A stretch of DNA of 64,000 nt from AP-16 sp046727735 (lineage in GTDB: Bacteria > Pseudomonadota > Alphaproteobacteria > Rhizobiales > Xanthobacteraceae), in the NCBI GenBank assembly GCA_046727735.1, contig JBKPDF010000010.1, positions 62,001 to 126,000 on the forward strand, given 5' to 3'. Both the position numbers and the translations under genes were made by a program. The notes below the pieces were generated by a model. It was not told the DNA's origin and searched no databases. It worked only from the letters and a program-made list of their open reading frames with translations. Of this stretch, positions 8,025 through 16,272 are shown one piece after another. Each line of letters starts with the position of its first letter. Position 1 is the stretch's first letter.

Positions 8025-9863
8025 ATGATCGTGAAGCCCGCGACGCTGACCGTAGCCGACACGGTGCCGAAAAGTTTCCTGCTCTCCGTCGCGACGCGCG
8101 GCGAGAAGCCGGCACTGCGGGAAAAACATCTGGGCATCTGGCAGACGGTCAGCTGGAACGAGTGGCTCGCGCGCGCGAAAGACATCGCCTTCGCGCTGCA
8201 TGCGTCGGGCTTCCGGCCTGGCGACGTCGCCTCCGTGCTCTCCAACACCGTGCCGGAATGGGCGTATGTCGACATGGGCATCCTGTGCGCCGGCGGCGTC
8301 TCGTCCGGCATTTATCCCACCGATTCGGTCAAACAGGTCGAGTACCTGGTCAACGACTCGAAGACCCGCGTTCTGTTCGTGGAGGACGATGAGCAGCTCG
8401 ACAAAGCGCTCGAGGCGCGCAAGCGCTGCCCGGCCCTGGAGAAGATCGTGATCTTCGACATGGAAGGGCTGAGCGATTTTCGCGATCCGATGTGCGTGTC
8501 GCTCGCGGATTTCCTCGCGGCCGGCCGTGCCCGCATGCAGGGGCGCGAGCATCTGTGGCAGGAGATGATCGAGTCGCGCGGCCCGCACGATCTGGCGATT
8601 CTCGTCTACACTTCCGGGACCACCGGTCCGCCGAAAGGCGCGATGCTGTCCCACCGCAACCTCGTCGCACAGATGCAGCATTGCGTCGACGTGCTCTCAT
8701 GGTGCGAGGGCGACGAGCGCCTGGCGTTCCTGCCCGCCTGTCACGTCGCCGAGCGCGTCGCCGGCATGTACTACGCGATCGCGACCGGCGTGGTGTCGAA
8801 CTATGCCGAACGGCCGGAGACGGTCCCCGAGGACATCCGCGAAGTGCAGCCGACGCTGTTCGGTGCCGTGCCGCGGGTGTGGGAGCGCTTCTATTCGGCG
8901 GTGATGATCGCGCTCAAAGACGCGACGCCGATCGAGCGCTGGGCCTACCGCTTGGCGATATTCGCCGGCAACCGGATCGCCGACGCGCGACTGGAGCGGC
9001 GCGAGCCGAACCTCGCGGAGCGTGTCGCGTTTGCATTCGCGCACCGGTTCGTGCTGCGCAATATCCGGCGGATGATCGGCATCGACCGCTGCCGCTGGGT
9101 GTTCACCGGGGCGGCGCCGATCGCGCCGGAGCTGATCCGCTGGTATCTCGCGCTCGGCCTGAGCATGTACGAGGTCTACGGCCAGACCGAGAACGCCGGG
9201 CTCGCGACCGTGATGCCGCTCGACGCCATCAAGCTCGCCACGGTCGGCAAGCCGGTGCCGTACGGCGAAGTGACTTTGTCGCCGGACGGCGAAATCCTCA
9301 TCCGCGGCGATTTCGTGTTCATGGGCTATCTCAATCAGCCGCAGAAGACCGCGGAGACCATCGACCGCGACGGCTGGCTGCATACCGGGGACGTCGGCGT
9401 GATCGACAACGAGGGCTACGTGCGCATCACCGACCGCATGAAGGACATCATCATCACCGCCGGGGGCAAGAACATCACCCCGTCGGAGATCGAGAACCAG
9501 CTGAAATTCTCGCCCTACATCAGCGACGCGGTCGTGATCGGGGACCGCCGGCCATATCTGACCTGCCTCGTCATGATCGACCACGAGAACGTCGAGAAGT
9601 TCGCGCAGGATCGCAGCGTGCCATTCACGAATTACGCGAGCCTTTGCCGCACGCGGGAAGTGCGCGACTTGATCTGGAGCGAGATCGAACAGGTCAATGC
9701 GCAATTCGCCCGGGTCGAGACCATCAAGAAGTTCCACTTGATCGAGCAGCAGCTCACCCCCGAGGACGATGAGCTGACCCCGACCATGAAGCTCAAGCGC
9801 AAGTTCGTGAACGAGAAATACCGCCGGGAGATCGAGGCGCTCTATTCCGGCGCCGCGGCCTGA
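8025..9863 (+). CDS. AMP-dependent synthetase, long-chain acyl-CoA synthetase type
   Basis: A 612-residue adenylate-forming enzyme that activates a carboxylic acid with ATP and CoA. The core motifs are in order: the phosphate loop YTSGTTGPPKG (near residue 194), YGQTENAG (A5), LHTGDVG (A7), the hinge region ITDRMKDIII and GGKNITPSEIE (A8). The C-terminal lysine region is PTMKLKRK. Length and the DFVFMGY motif fit the FadD15/long-chain subgroup. Its place between livHMGF and a cognate binding protein suggests it activates the imported substrate. GGGGA precedes the ATG. Confidence 0.88.
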   Translation: MIVKPATLTVADTVPKSFLLSVATRGEKPALREKHLGIWQTVSWNEWLARAKDIAFALHASGFRPGDVASVLSNTVPEWAYVDMGILCAGGVSSGIYPTDSVKQVEYLVNDSKTRVLFVEDDEQLDKALEARKRCPALEKIVIFDMEGLSDFRDPMCVSLADFLAAGRARMQGREHLWQEMIESRGPHDLAILVYTSGTTGPPKGAMLSHRNLVAQMQHCVDVLSWCEGDERLAFLPACHVAERVAGMYYAIATGVVSNYAERPETVPEDIREVQPTLFGAVPRVWERFYSAVMIALKDATPIERWAYRLAIFAGNRIADARLERREPNLAERVAFAFAHRFVLRNIRRMIGIDRCRWVFTGAAPIAPELIRWYLALGLSMYEVYGQTENAGLATVMPLDAIKLATVGKPVPYGEVTLSPDGEILIRGDFVFMGYLNQPQKTAETIDRDGWLHTGDVGVIDNEGYVRITDRMKDIIITAGGKNITPSEIENQLKFSPYISDAVVIGDRRPYLTCLVMIDHENVEKFAQDRSVPFTNYASLCRTREVRDLIWSEIEQVNAQFARVETIKKFHLIEQQLTPEDDELTPTMKLKRKFVNEKYRREIEALYSGAAA

Positions 9864-9876
9864 AGGAAACCGCAAC

Positions 9877-9956
9877 CGTAGCCCGGATGAAGCGCGTGCA
9901 GCGCGCAACCCGGGAGCAGCCGGTCCCGGATTACGCTTCGCTCCATCCGGGCTGCG
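9877..9956. repeat. gtagcccgg-type palindromic repeat
   Basis: Inverted repeat beginning gtagcccggatgaagcg and ending cgcttcgctccatccgggctgc, with an inner cgcaacccggg / cccggatta pair. This is a second repeat class, distinct from the double-hairpin element. A diverged member lies near 47817. It separates the acyl-CoA synthetase gene from the binding-protein gene. Confidence 0.75.
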
Positions 9957-10097
9957 GTCCTCGCGTTAACCGTGTTGCGTCCTCCGCCCCCTGTCCTCCC
10001 TCCGGCGCTTCCGCTAGGATCGTGGCATCAGACGGGCAACAAGCGTGGGAGAATCTTTTTTCCCGCTCCCCGTCGGCCGCAAACACGAGGAAACACC

Positions 10098-11297
10098 ATG
10101 AGGCTCGACTATGGCCGGGCGGCGCTGATCGGCGCCGCGATCGCCCTCGTCCCGGGTGGCGTCGGCGCGCAGACCAAGGTCACGAACCAGGGCGTCACCC
10201 CGAGCGAGATCGCGCTCGGAACGCACCAGGACTTGAGCGGACCGGTCAAGGGCTGGGGCGTTGCGGTCGCCAACGGCATGAAGATGGCCGTCGATGAGAT
10301 CAACGCGGCCGGCGGCATCCAGGGCCGCAAGATCAAGCTCGTCGTCGAGGACAGCGGCTACGATCCCAAGCGTGCGGTGCTGGCCTCGCAGAAATTGATC
10401 GAAAAGGATCAGGTGTTTTCCATGGTCGGGCCGATGGGTTCGCCGACCGTGCTCGCCGCCCAGGACATCGTGCTCGAGGCCGGCGTGCCGCAGCTTTTTC
10501 CGCTGACAGCGGCGCAGTTCACCTTCAAATTCGATCCGGCGAAGCCGCAGGAGCGGCTCAAGTTCAACAACTTGCTGCCGTATGTCGAATCGACCCGCGC
10601 TGCCGTCAAATACATGGTCGATCTCAAACATCCGAAACGGCCGTGCATCCTGCACCAGGACGACGAGTACGGCAAAAACGTGCTCGACGGCTTCACCGCG
10701 CAGCTCGTCGCCATGAAGATCGAGCCGGGCACGGTCGCCACGTATAAACGCGGCGCCTCCGACTTCAGCGCCCAGGTTGCGCGGATGAAATCCGACGGCT
10801 GCGATCTCGTGGTGCTCGGCACCGTGATCCGCGAGACCATCGGGGCCATGGCCGAGGCCAAAAAGCTCGATTGGAACGTCGACTTCCTCGGCGCCCTCCC
10901 GACCAACGTCATGGAGGTGCCGGCGCTCGGCAAGGATGCAGTCGAGGGCCTCTATGCCGCCTCCGCCTTCGAGATTCCCTATGAGGACACCGCGAAAGGC
11001 AAGGTCAAGGAATGGCTCGTCAACTACAAGAAAATGTTCGGCACCGACGCCAATACCCAGGCGATCATCGGCTACAACGCGATCAAGACCTTCGCGTTCT
11101 ATGCCGATCTCGCCGGCAAGGATTTGACCGGACAGAACCTCCTGGAGGCGCTGGAATCCGGCAAGGAGTTCCAGGACATCTTCGGCTCGCCGCCGGTGAA
11201 ATTCTCGAAAACCAATCACCTCGCGACCGAAGTGACGCAGGTGCAGCAGATCCAGAACGGCCGCTGGGTGCTGCTGAAGGAAGGTCTGCTGTTCTGA
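10098..11297 (+). CDS. ABC transporter substrate-binding protein (LivJ/LivK-like, type 1 fold)
   Basis: A 399-residue periplasmic binding protein. The N-terminus (RLDYGRAALIGAAIALVPGG) is a signal peptide with probable cleavage after VGAQ. The mature part opens with VTPSEIALGTHQDLSG and contains NAAGGIQGRKIKLVVEDSGYDP, characteristic of the Peripla_BP_6 family. It serves the LivHMGF transporter upstream. The ATG at 10098 is chosen because the signal peptide begins there and GAGG is upstream; the frame extends back to 9972 without homology. Ligand unknown. Confidence 0.92.
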   Translation: MRLDYGRAALIGAAIALVPGGVGAQTKVTNQGVTPSEIALGTHQDLSGPVKGWGVAVANGMKMAVDEINAAGGIQGRKIKLVVEDSGYDPKRAVLASQKLIEKDQVFSMVGPMGSPTVLAAQDIVLEAGVPQLFPLTAAQFTFKFDPAKPQERLKFNNLLPYVESTRAAVKYMVDLKHPKRPCILHQDDEYGKNVLDGFTAQLVAMKIEPGTVATYKRGASDFSAQVARMKSDGCDLVVLGTVIRETIGAMAEAKKLDWNVDFLGALPTNVMEVPALGKDAVEGLYAASAFEIPYEDTAKGKVKEWLVNYKKMFGTDANTQAIIGYNAIKTFAFYADLAGKDLTGQNLLEALESGKEFQDIFGSPPVKFSKTNHLATEVTQVQQIQNGRWVLLKEGLLF

Positions 11298-11390
11298 GCC
11301 CGGTCGCGAACGCGACGGAACTCGCGGCCCGGGCGGGACCCTCGCCCGGGCCGCAACATCATTGGCCGCCGTTCACGCTTTTCACGAGCC

Positions 11391-12293
11391 ATGCGCAAAA
11401 CGCCGTATCTCGCGCTCACTGTCACGCTCGTGCTGTGGGCGTCGTCTTTCCCCGCGATCAAGGCCGCGCTGAGCGGTTATTCACCATTGGAACTGGCCGC
11501 GGTGCGCTTCCTCACGGCGTCGGCGACGCTTGCCTGCGTCGCTCCGCTGCTCGGGGTTCGAGTTCCTCGCCGATCGGACGCGTTGTTGATCTTGGCGCTG
11601 GGATTGGCGGCAGTCGGCGCGTACCACGTGCTGCTGAATTATGGAGAGATGATTTCGACCGCCGGTGCGGCGGCGTTCATCACGAATCTAGCTCCGATAT
11701 TCTCGACCATCCTGGCGGGAGCGTTGGGCGAGCACGTTCGGCGGCGGGCTTGGGTCGGGGTGCTGGTGAGCCTCGGCGGCGCATCGCTCATCAGCCTGGC
11801 GACGCAAGGTCCGCTCGCGCTGGACGTCGGTTGCGTCCTGTTTCTGCTCGCGGCGGGGTGTTGGAGCTTGTTCTTCGTGCTGCAGAAGCCGTTGCTTGCC
11901 CACTACTCCCCACTGGAAGTCACCTGCTACGCGATCTGGTCGGCCGCTTTGCCGTTCACCGTATTTCTGCCAGGAGCCGCGACCGCCGCACTCAATGCTG
12001 ACCTGACGGCGACGATCTGCGCGGTGTACCTGGGGATCTTGCCTACATCCTGCGGCTATTTGTGCTGGTCCTACGTCTTGTCGAGGATTCCGGTGTCGCA
12101 GGCGGCGATCTACACCTATTTGGTTCCGGTCATCTCGGCGGCCATGTCCTATGTCTGGCTCGGCGAGCATCCCAGCACTTTGTTCGTGCTCGGAGCCGGA
12201 GTCGTGCTCCTGGGCGTGGCTCTCGCGCATCCGTCGGAGCTCGCCATGCCGGCCAAAGCTTCTTCCTCGCAAGGGGTAGGCAAGCGGCGATGA
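11391..12293 (+). CDS. EamA/DMT family transporter (RhaT/YdcZ-like exporter)
   Basis: A 300-residue protein with ten predicted transmembrane helices arranged as two EamA repeats. Typical features are WASSFPAIKAAL in helix 1-2, AAAFITNLAPIFSTILAG at the end of the first repeat and the matching SQAAIYTYLVPVISAAMSYVWLGE in the second. Such proteins export metabolites or amino acids; the substrate cannot be predicted. It follows the binding-protein gene by 93 bp on the same strand but is probably a separate unit. Confidence 0.9.
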   Translation: MRKTPYLALTVTLVLWASSFPAIKAALSGYSPLELAAVRFLTASATLACVAPLLGVRVPRRSDALLILALGLAAVGAYHVLLNYGEMISTAGAAAFITNLAPIFSTILAGALGEHVRRRAWVGVLVSLGGASLISLATQGPLALDVGCVLFLLAAGCWSLFFVLQKPLLAHYSPLEVTCYAIWSAALPFTVFLPGAATAALNADLTATICAVYLGILPTSCGYLCWSYVLSRIPVSQAAIYTYLVPVISAAMSYVWLGEHPSTLFVLGAGVVLLGVALAHPSELAMPAKASSSQGVGKRR

Positions 12294-12440
12294 TAAACGC
12301 CGGCGCGACCTCGGTGATCCGCTATCGCCCGCACCGGCGCATTACCAATCTCCTCGCGGAACTCGATGGAATTTAGCAGCAAGGATTCCTAACCGAGGGG
12401 CCGCGTATTGCGACCTGCAAACTCGGCGGCCTCGACGGCC

Positions 12441-13787
12441 TCACCGCACCAGAGCCGGGCGCTTGTTGTCGAACTTCCAACCCGGAATGAGATACTGCAT
12501 GGCGATCGAATCGTCGCGCCCGCCGAGCGCATGATCGCGGTAGAGCCGGTGCGCCGTCTCGACCTGCGCCATGTCAATCTCGACACCGAGACCGGGCCCG
12601 TCCGGCACCGCAATTTCTCCGTTGACGATCCGCAGCGGTTCCTTGGTCAAGCGCTCTCCGTCCTGCCAGATCCAATGGGTGTCGATCGCGGTGATCTCTC
12701 CCGGCGCCGCTGCCGCCACGTGGGTGAACATGGCGAGCGACACGTCGAAATGGTTGTTGGAATGCGAGCCCCAGGTCAGTCCCCACTCGCGGCACAGCTG
12801 TGCCACGCGGACCGAGCCCTGCAGCGTCCAGAAATGCGGATCGGCGAGCGGGATGTCGACTGCGTGCAACTGGATGGCATGGCCGAGCTCGCGCCAGTCG
12901 GTCGCGACCATGTTGGTCGCAACCGGTAGCCCGGTTGCGCGGCGGAACTCGGCGAGAATTTCCCGTCCGGAAAAGCCGGGCTCGGCCCCGCACGGGTCCT
13001 CCGCATAGCCGAGCACGTTGCCCAGACCGCGGCACAGCCGCACCGCGTCGGCGAGCGACCAGGCGCCGTTCGGATCAATGGTGACACGCCCGCGGGGAAA
13101 GCGCTCTTTGAGCGCTTGTACCGCCTCGATTTCCGCTTCGCCGGCGAGCACGCCGCCCTTGAGCTTGAAATCCGCAAAGCCGTAGCGCGCCTGCGCGGCT
13201 TGGCCGAGCCGCACGATTGCGGCCGGTGCGAGCGCCGCCTCGTTGCGCAGCCGCAGCCAATCGTCTCGCGCCTCCGGCGCGCTGCGATACGGCAGATCGG
13301 TCTTGTTGCGGTCGCCGACGTAGAACAGATAGCCGAGCATTCTGACGGCGCGGCGCTGGCGTCCTTCGCCGAGCAGCGCCGCGACCGGCACGCCGAGGAA
13401 GTGGCCCAGGAGATCGAGCAGCGCGGCCTCCATCGCGGTGATCGCGTGGATCGTCGTGCGCAAGTCGAAAGTCTGGATTCCGCGTCCGCCGACGTCGCGC
13501 TCGCCGAAACGCCGCCGCATCGTCCCCAGGATGTCGTCAAGCGCGCCGATCGGACGCCCGACCGCGACCTCCCGGGATTGCTCGAGCGTCCGGCGGATCG
13601 CTTCGCCGCCCGGCACTTCTCCGACGCCGCTGTGCCCCGCGCTGTCCCGCAGAATCAGCAGATTTCGGGTGAAGAACGGGCCGTGCGCGCCGCTCAAATT
13701 TAGCAGCATGCTGTCGCGGCCCGCCACCGGGATGACGAGCATTTCCCTGATCACCGGGGCGCCGGAGATCTCGCGTTCCGCGGCCAT
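12441..13787 (-). CDS. gudD: glucarate dehydratase
   Basis: A 448-residue enolase-superfamily enzyme that dehydrates D-glucarate to 5-keto-4-deoxyglucarate. It aligns with E. coli GudD over its whole length. Signature stretches are MLNLSGAHGPFFTRN, GRGIQTFDLRTTIH, the KxK pair in DFKLKGG, metal ligands in TIDPNGAW and YAEDPCG, and the catalytic His region THVAAAAPG / TWGSHSNNHFD. The start at 13787 has GGAG eight bases upstream and matches the family N-terminus; the longer frame to 13874 lacks homology. No other glucarate genes are next to it. Confidence 0.96.
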   Translation of the reverse strand: MAAEREISGAPVIREMLVIPVAGRDSMLLNLSGAHGPFFTRNLLILRDSAGHSGVGEVPGGEAIRRTLEQSREVAVGRPIGALDDILGTMRRRFGERDVGGRGIQTFDLRTTIHAITAMEAALLDLLGHFLGVPVAALLGEGRQRRAVRMLGYLFYVGDRNKTDLPYRSAPEARDDWLRLRNEAALAPAAIVRLGQAAQARYGFADFKLKGGVLAGEAEIEAVQALKERFPRGRVTIDPNGAWSLADAVRLCRGLGNVLGYAEDPCGAEPGFSGREILAEFRRATGLPVATNMVATDWRELGHAIQLHAVDIPLADPHFWTLQGSVRVAQLCREWGLTWGSHSNNHFDVSLAMFTHVAAAAPGEITAIDTHWIWQDGERLTKEPLRIVNGEIAVPDGPGLGVEIDMAQVETAHRLYRDHALGGRDDSIAMQYLIPGWKFDNKRPALVR

Positions 13788-13944
13788 CGGGCGAACTCCG
13801 CACACCAACAGGCCGGATGATAGCAAAGAACCCGACGGCCTCGGATTTCCCGCCTCGATCGAGCGAACCGGCAATTGGCCCGCAGATTGCGATCGGCTAT
13901 GAGGGGTCGGGCGCCCCAGCGCCCTGGACGCAGGAGCGAACGCG

Positions 13945-14142
13945 ATGCCGGAAGTCTATGTCTACGCCGTGGAGGGCCGCACGCTCGATCAGAAGCGGGC
14001 GCTGATCAAAGACATCACCGATGCGGTGGTGCGCCACTTCAAGGTCGACCCCGAAGTGGTGATGGTGCAGATCATGGAATCGCCCAAGACCCACAAAGCC
14101 AAGGGCGGCGTGCTGTTCAGCGAGCGCGCGCCGAAAAGCTAG
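13945..14142 (+). CDS. 4-oxalocrotonate tautomerase family protein
   Basis: A 65-residue protein with Pro2 right after the initiator Met (MPEVYVYAVEGR), the catalytic base once Met is removed. The repeat unit of the family (beta-alpha-beta, here up to VQIMES) is complete and the length is normal for 4-OT (about 62-76 residues). It probably works as an oligomer. It is divergent from gudD with 157 bp between the starts. A tautomerase of an open-chain keto-acid is plausible; the substrate is unknown. Confidence 0.88.
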   Translation: MPEVYVYAVEGRTLDQKRALIKDITDAVVRHFKVDPEVVMVQIMESPKTHKAKGGVLFSERAPKS

Positions 14143-14213
14143 CGATCGCCGGGCGCGCTGCTTGGCACTCCCGCATCGCCGGTCTACAAGCGGCCCGGTC
14201 AACAGGGGTTTTC

Positions 14214-14969
14214 ATGCGCGCGGGCCTCGCATTCTCGGTGCTGGGGCACATAGGGTTGCTGGTGTGGGGGTTCGTGCTGTTCGCGAGCCCGAAGCTGTTT
14301 GCGCCGATCCCGCCGGACGCGATCGTGGTCGACATCGTGCCTGCGGCGGCGATGGCGCAGGACCTGAGACAAGCCCCGCCTGCAAGCCCGAGCGCACCGC
14401 AATCGGCTGCGTCCGACCGCCAGCAGCAACCGGCGCAAGATTCTTCCTATACCTCGGGCATCAGGACTGCGCGCGGGCAAGCCGCGCCGGAACGGCGGTC
14501 TTCCGTGCGCGAGCCGGCCGAGGCGCCGCCGCAGGACGAACCGCCTTCGAATCTGCTCGTGTTCAATCCTACCGTCGCGCCGGTTCGGGAGGTGCCGCTG
14601 CCGACCGGCGGGGTTCAGAATCCGGCGGGAGGGTTCGACGCCCCTGCGGATGCCGCCGCGAAGCTCTCGCGCGAGGAGATCGCGGCGTTGCGCGCGCATC
14701 TGCAGCGATGCTGGAATCCGCCGGCCGCGGTCGCCGAGGCGCAAAAGCTCAAGGTCGTCCTGCGCATCGCGCTTGCTCCCAATGGCGCCTTGACCGAGGC
14801 GCCGAGCTTGGTCGAGGCGAGCGCGTCCGCGCAGGGACCGGCGCTCGTCGCCGCGGCGATGAGCGCCTTGCGCAAGTGCCAGCCCTACAGCTTCTTGCCG
14901 GCAGCCAAATACGAAGAATGGAAGCTGCTCGACCTGAGTTTTTCGCCGCGCGGCCTTTTGGGCGGCTGA
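14214..14969 (+). CDS. TolA/TonB-like envelope protein
   Basis: A 251-residue protein with a single N-terminal membrane anchor (AFSVLGHIGLLVWGFVLF) that contains a TonB/TolA-like S-x3-H-x3-L motif. A long Pro/Ala/Gln-rich linker follows, then a C-terminal domain of about 90 residues (LSREEIAALRAHLQRCWN...) with the Cys pair typical of the alphaproteobacterial TolA C-terminus (RCWN and RKCQPY). It is likely an inner-membrane protein that spans the periplasm. It is not near tolQR/tolB/pal, so it may be a second, orphan copy. The ATG at 14214 places the anchor at the start. Confidence 0.75.
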   Translation: MRAGLAFSVLGHIGLLVWGFVLFASPKLFAPIPPDAIVVDIVPAAAMAQDLRQAPPASPSAPQSAASDRQQQPAQDSSYTSGIRTARGQAAPERRSSVREPAEAPPQDEPPSNLLVFNPTVAPVREVPLPTGGVQNPAGGFDAPADAAAKLSREEIAALRAHLQRCWNPPAAVAEAQKLKVVLRIALAPNGALTEAPSLVEASASAQGPALVAAAMSALRKCQPYSFLPAAKYEEWKLLDLSFSPRGLLGG

Positions 14970-15015
14970 GCCGACGCCAGCGGCCATGGGTTGGCCGCTG
15001 CAGGAAGCGCGCCGC

Positions 15016-15930
15016 TCAGCCGGGGTGCAATGATTTCAAGCGGCGCAGGTCATCGGCGGCTTCCGCCAACAGCCATTTCCGCAGCATCGCGATCTTCGAT
15101 ACGTCCGAACTCGCCTTCGGGCAGACGATCCAGTACGGATTGGTCACTCTCAAGCTGACGTCGATCGGCCTGACGAGGCGGCCGTGGATCAAATCCCATG
15201 CGGCCAGTGCGGTGCGAGCAAGCGCGATCCCCTGGCCTTCGACGGCGGCGTCGATCAGCATGCTGGCGCGGTTCAGAATCGGCCCGCGCGCGGCCGGACC
15301 CGGGATGCCCGCGGCTTCGAACCATCGCGTCCAGGTGTCCGCATTCTCGAGGCGCAGCAGCGGCAGTTTCAGCAAATCCGATGCCGTGGCGATTCGCCTG
15401 CGTCCCGACAGGAGCTCGGGGCTGCAAACGGGAAAGAGCTGCTCGGAACAAAGCCGCGCGGCATCGAGCCCGGGCCATTTGCCGTCGCCATGGCGAACCG
15501 CAAGATAGACGTCCTCGCGTGCAAAGTCGACGTGGTGCGCCGTTGCTGAAATCCGCAGATCGATATCCGGATGGCTTTCGGCGAATCGACCGAGCCGGTG
15601 CACGAGCCATTTGGCGGCAAAATCCGGCGAGGTGCTGATCGTCAGGCTCCCGGAGCTCCGGCGCTGCACGAGCCGTTCGGTGCCGAGCGCGATGCGATCC
15701 AAGGCTTCGCGCACCACCGCAAGATACTCGCGCCCTGCCTCGGTAACGGCCAGCTTCTGACGCTCACGGCTGAAAAGCTTGAGGCCGAGCGTGGCCTCGA
15801 GCGCCTTGACCTGATGGCTCACCGCTCCTTGGGTGACGCTCAGCTCTTCCGCCGCGCGCGTGAAGCTCTCGCTGCGCGCCGCGGCCTCGAAGGCCTTGAG
15901 CGCGTTCAAGGGCGGCAGGCGGCGCGGCAT
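15016..15930 (-). CDS. LysR-family transcriptional regulator (GcvA-like)
   Basis: A 304-residue regulator. The winged helix-turn-helix is residues 1-65 (LNALKAFEAAARSESFTRA, LSVTQGAVSHQVKALE) and the effector-binding domain follows from about residue 93. The opening MPRRLPPLNALKAFEA and the pattern TISTSPDFAAKWLVHRL are typical of the GcvA branch. It is divergent from the MATE exporter gene. A perfect 16-bp palindrome lies 13 bp before its start and is a candidate operator. Confidence 0.93.
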   Translation of the reverse strand: MPRRLPPLNALKAFEAAARSESFTRAAEELSVTQGAVSHQVKALEATLGLKLFSRERQKLAVTEAGREYLAVVREALDRIALGTERLVQRRSSGSLTISTSPDFAAKWLVHRLGRFAESHPDIDLRISATAHHVDFAREDVYLAVRHGDGKWPGLDAARLCSEQLFPVCSPELLSGRRRIATASDLLKLPLLRLENADTWTRWFEAAGIPGPAARGPILNRASMLIDAAVEGQGIALARTALAAWDLIHGRLVRPIDVSLRVTNPYWIVCPKASSDVSKIAMLRKWLLAEAADDLRRLKSLHPG

Positions 15931-15943
15931 CGCGGCATCGCGG

Positions 15944-15959
15944 TTTTCTCATGAGAAAA
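15944..15959. promoter_or_regulatory. 16-bp perfect palindrome upstream of the LysR gene
   Basis: TTTTCTCATGAGAAAA is a perfect inverted repeat in otherwise GC-rich DNA, 13 bp before the LysR start codon. The position would let a bound regulator block its own transcription. LysR sites usually follow T-N11-A, which this palindrome does not match exactly, so it may bind another factor. Confidence 0.5.
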
Positions 15960-16272
15960 GCTAATGAAACCATAGGCCGACCGTCCGCGCGGCGCAACGC
16001 GGTCGGACCGTTGCTTCGGATGGGCTGAACGCGGACACCGCACAATCAGCAAACCATCCGCGCGGACAACCGAAGCCGGATCGTCCGGACCCGGCGCTCA
16101 TGAATTTTCCTAAGGTCAAGCCTAGAAAAGATGCGTTGCGGACGAGTGCTGCCCGGCCATAAAGGGATGCGCTTCGCAAGAAAGCGCAATCGGGCTTTTT
16201 CTGCAGCCGCCCGGTGCTCGAGGACGTTTCCGTCCCAAGCGCTGCTCCGGCCCCGCGCGGGGAGGAGCGCCT
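15960..16272. other. intergenic region between lysR and the MATE gene
   Basis: Together with the palindrome this is a 342-bp divergent gap. No protein-coding frame is convincing. The sequence near 16090-16140 is less GC-rich (aattttcctaaggtcaagcctagaaaag) and is the likeliest place for promoters. A long antisense frame that runs through the MATE gene enters this gap but is only a shadow. Confidence 0.5.
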
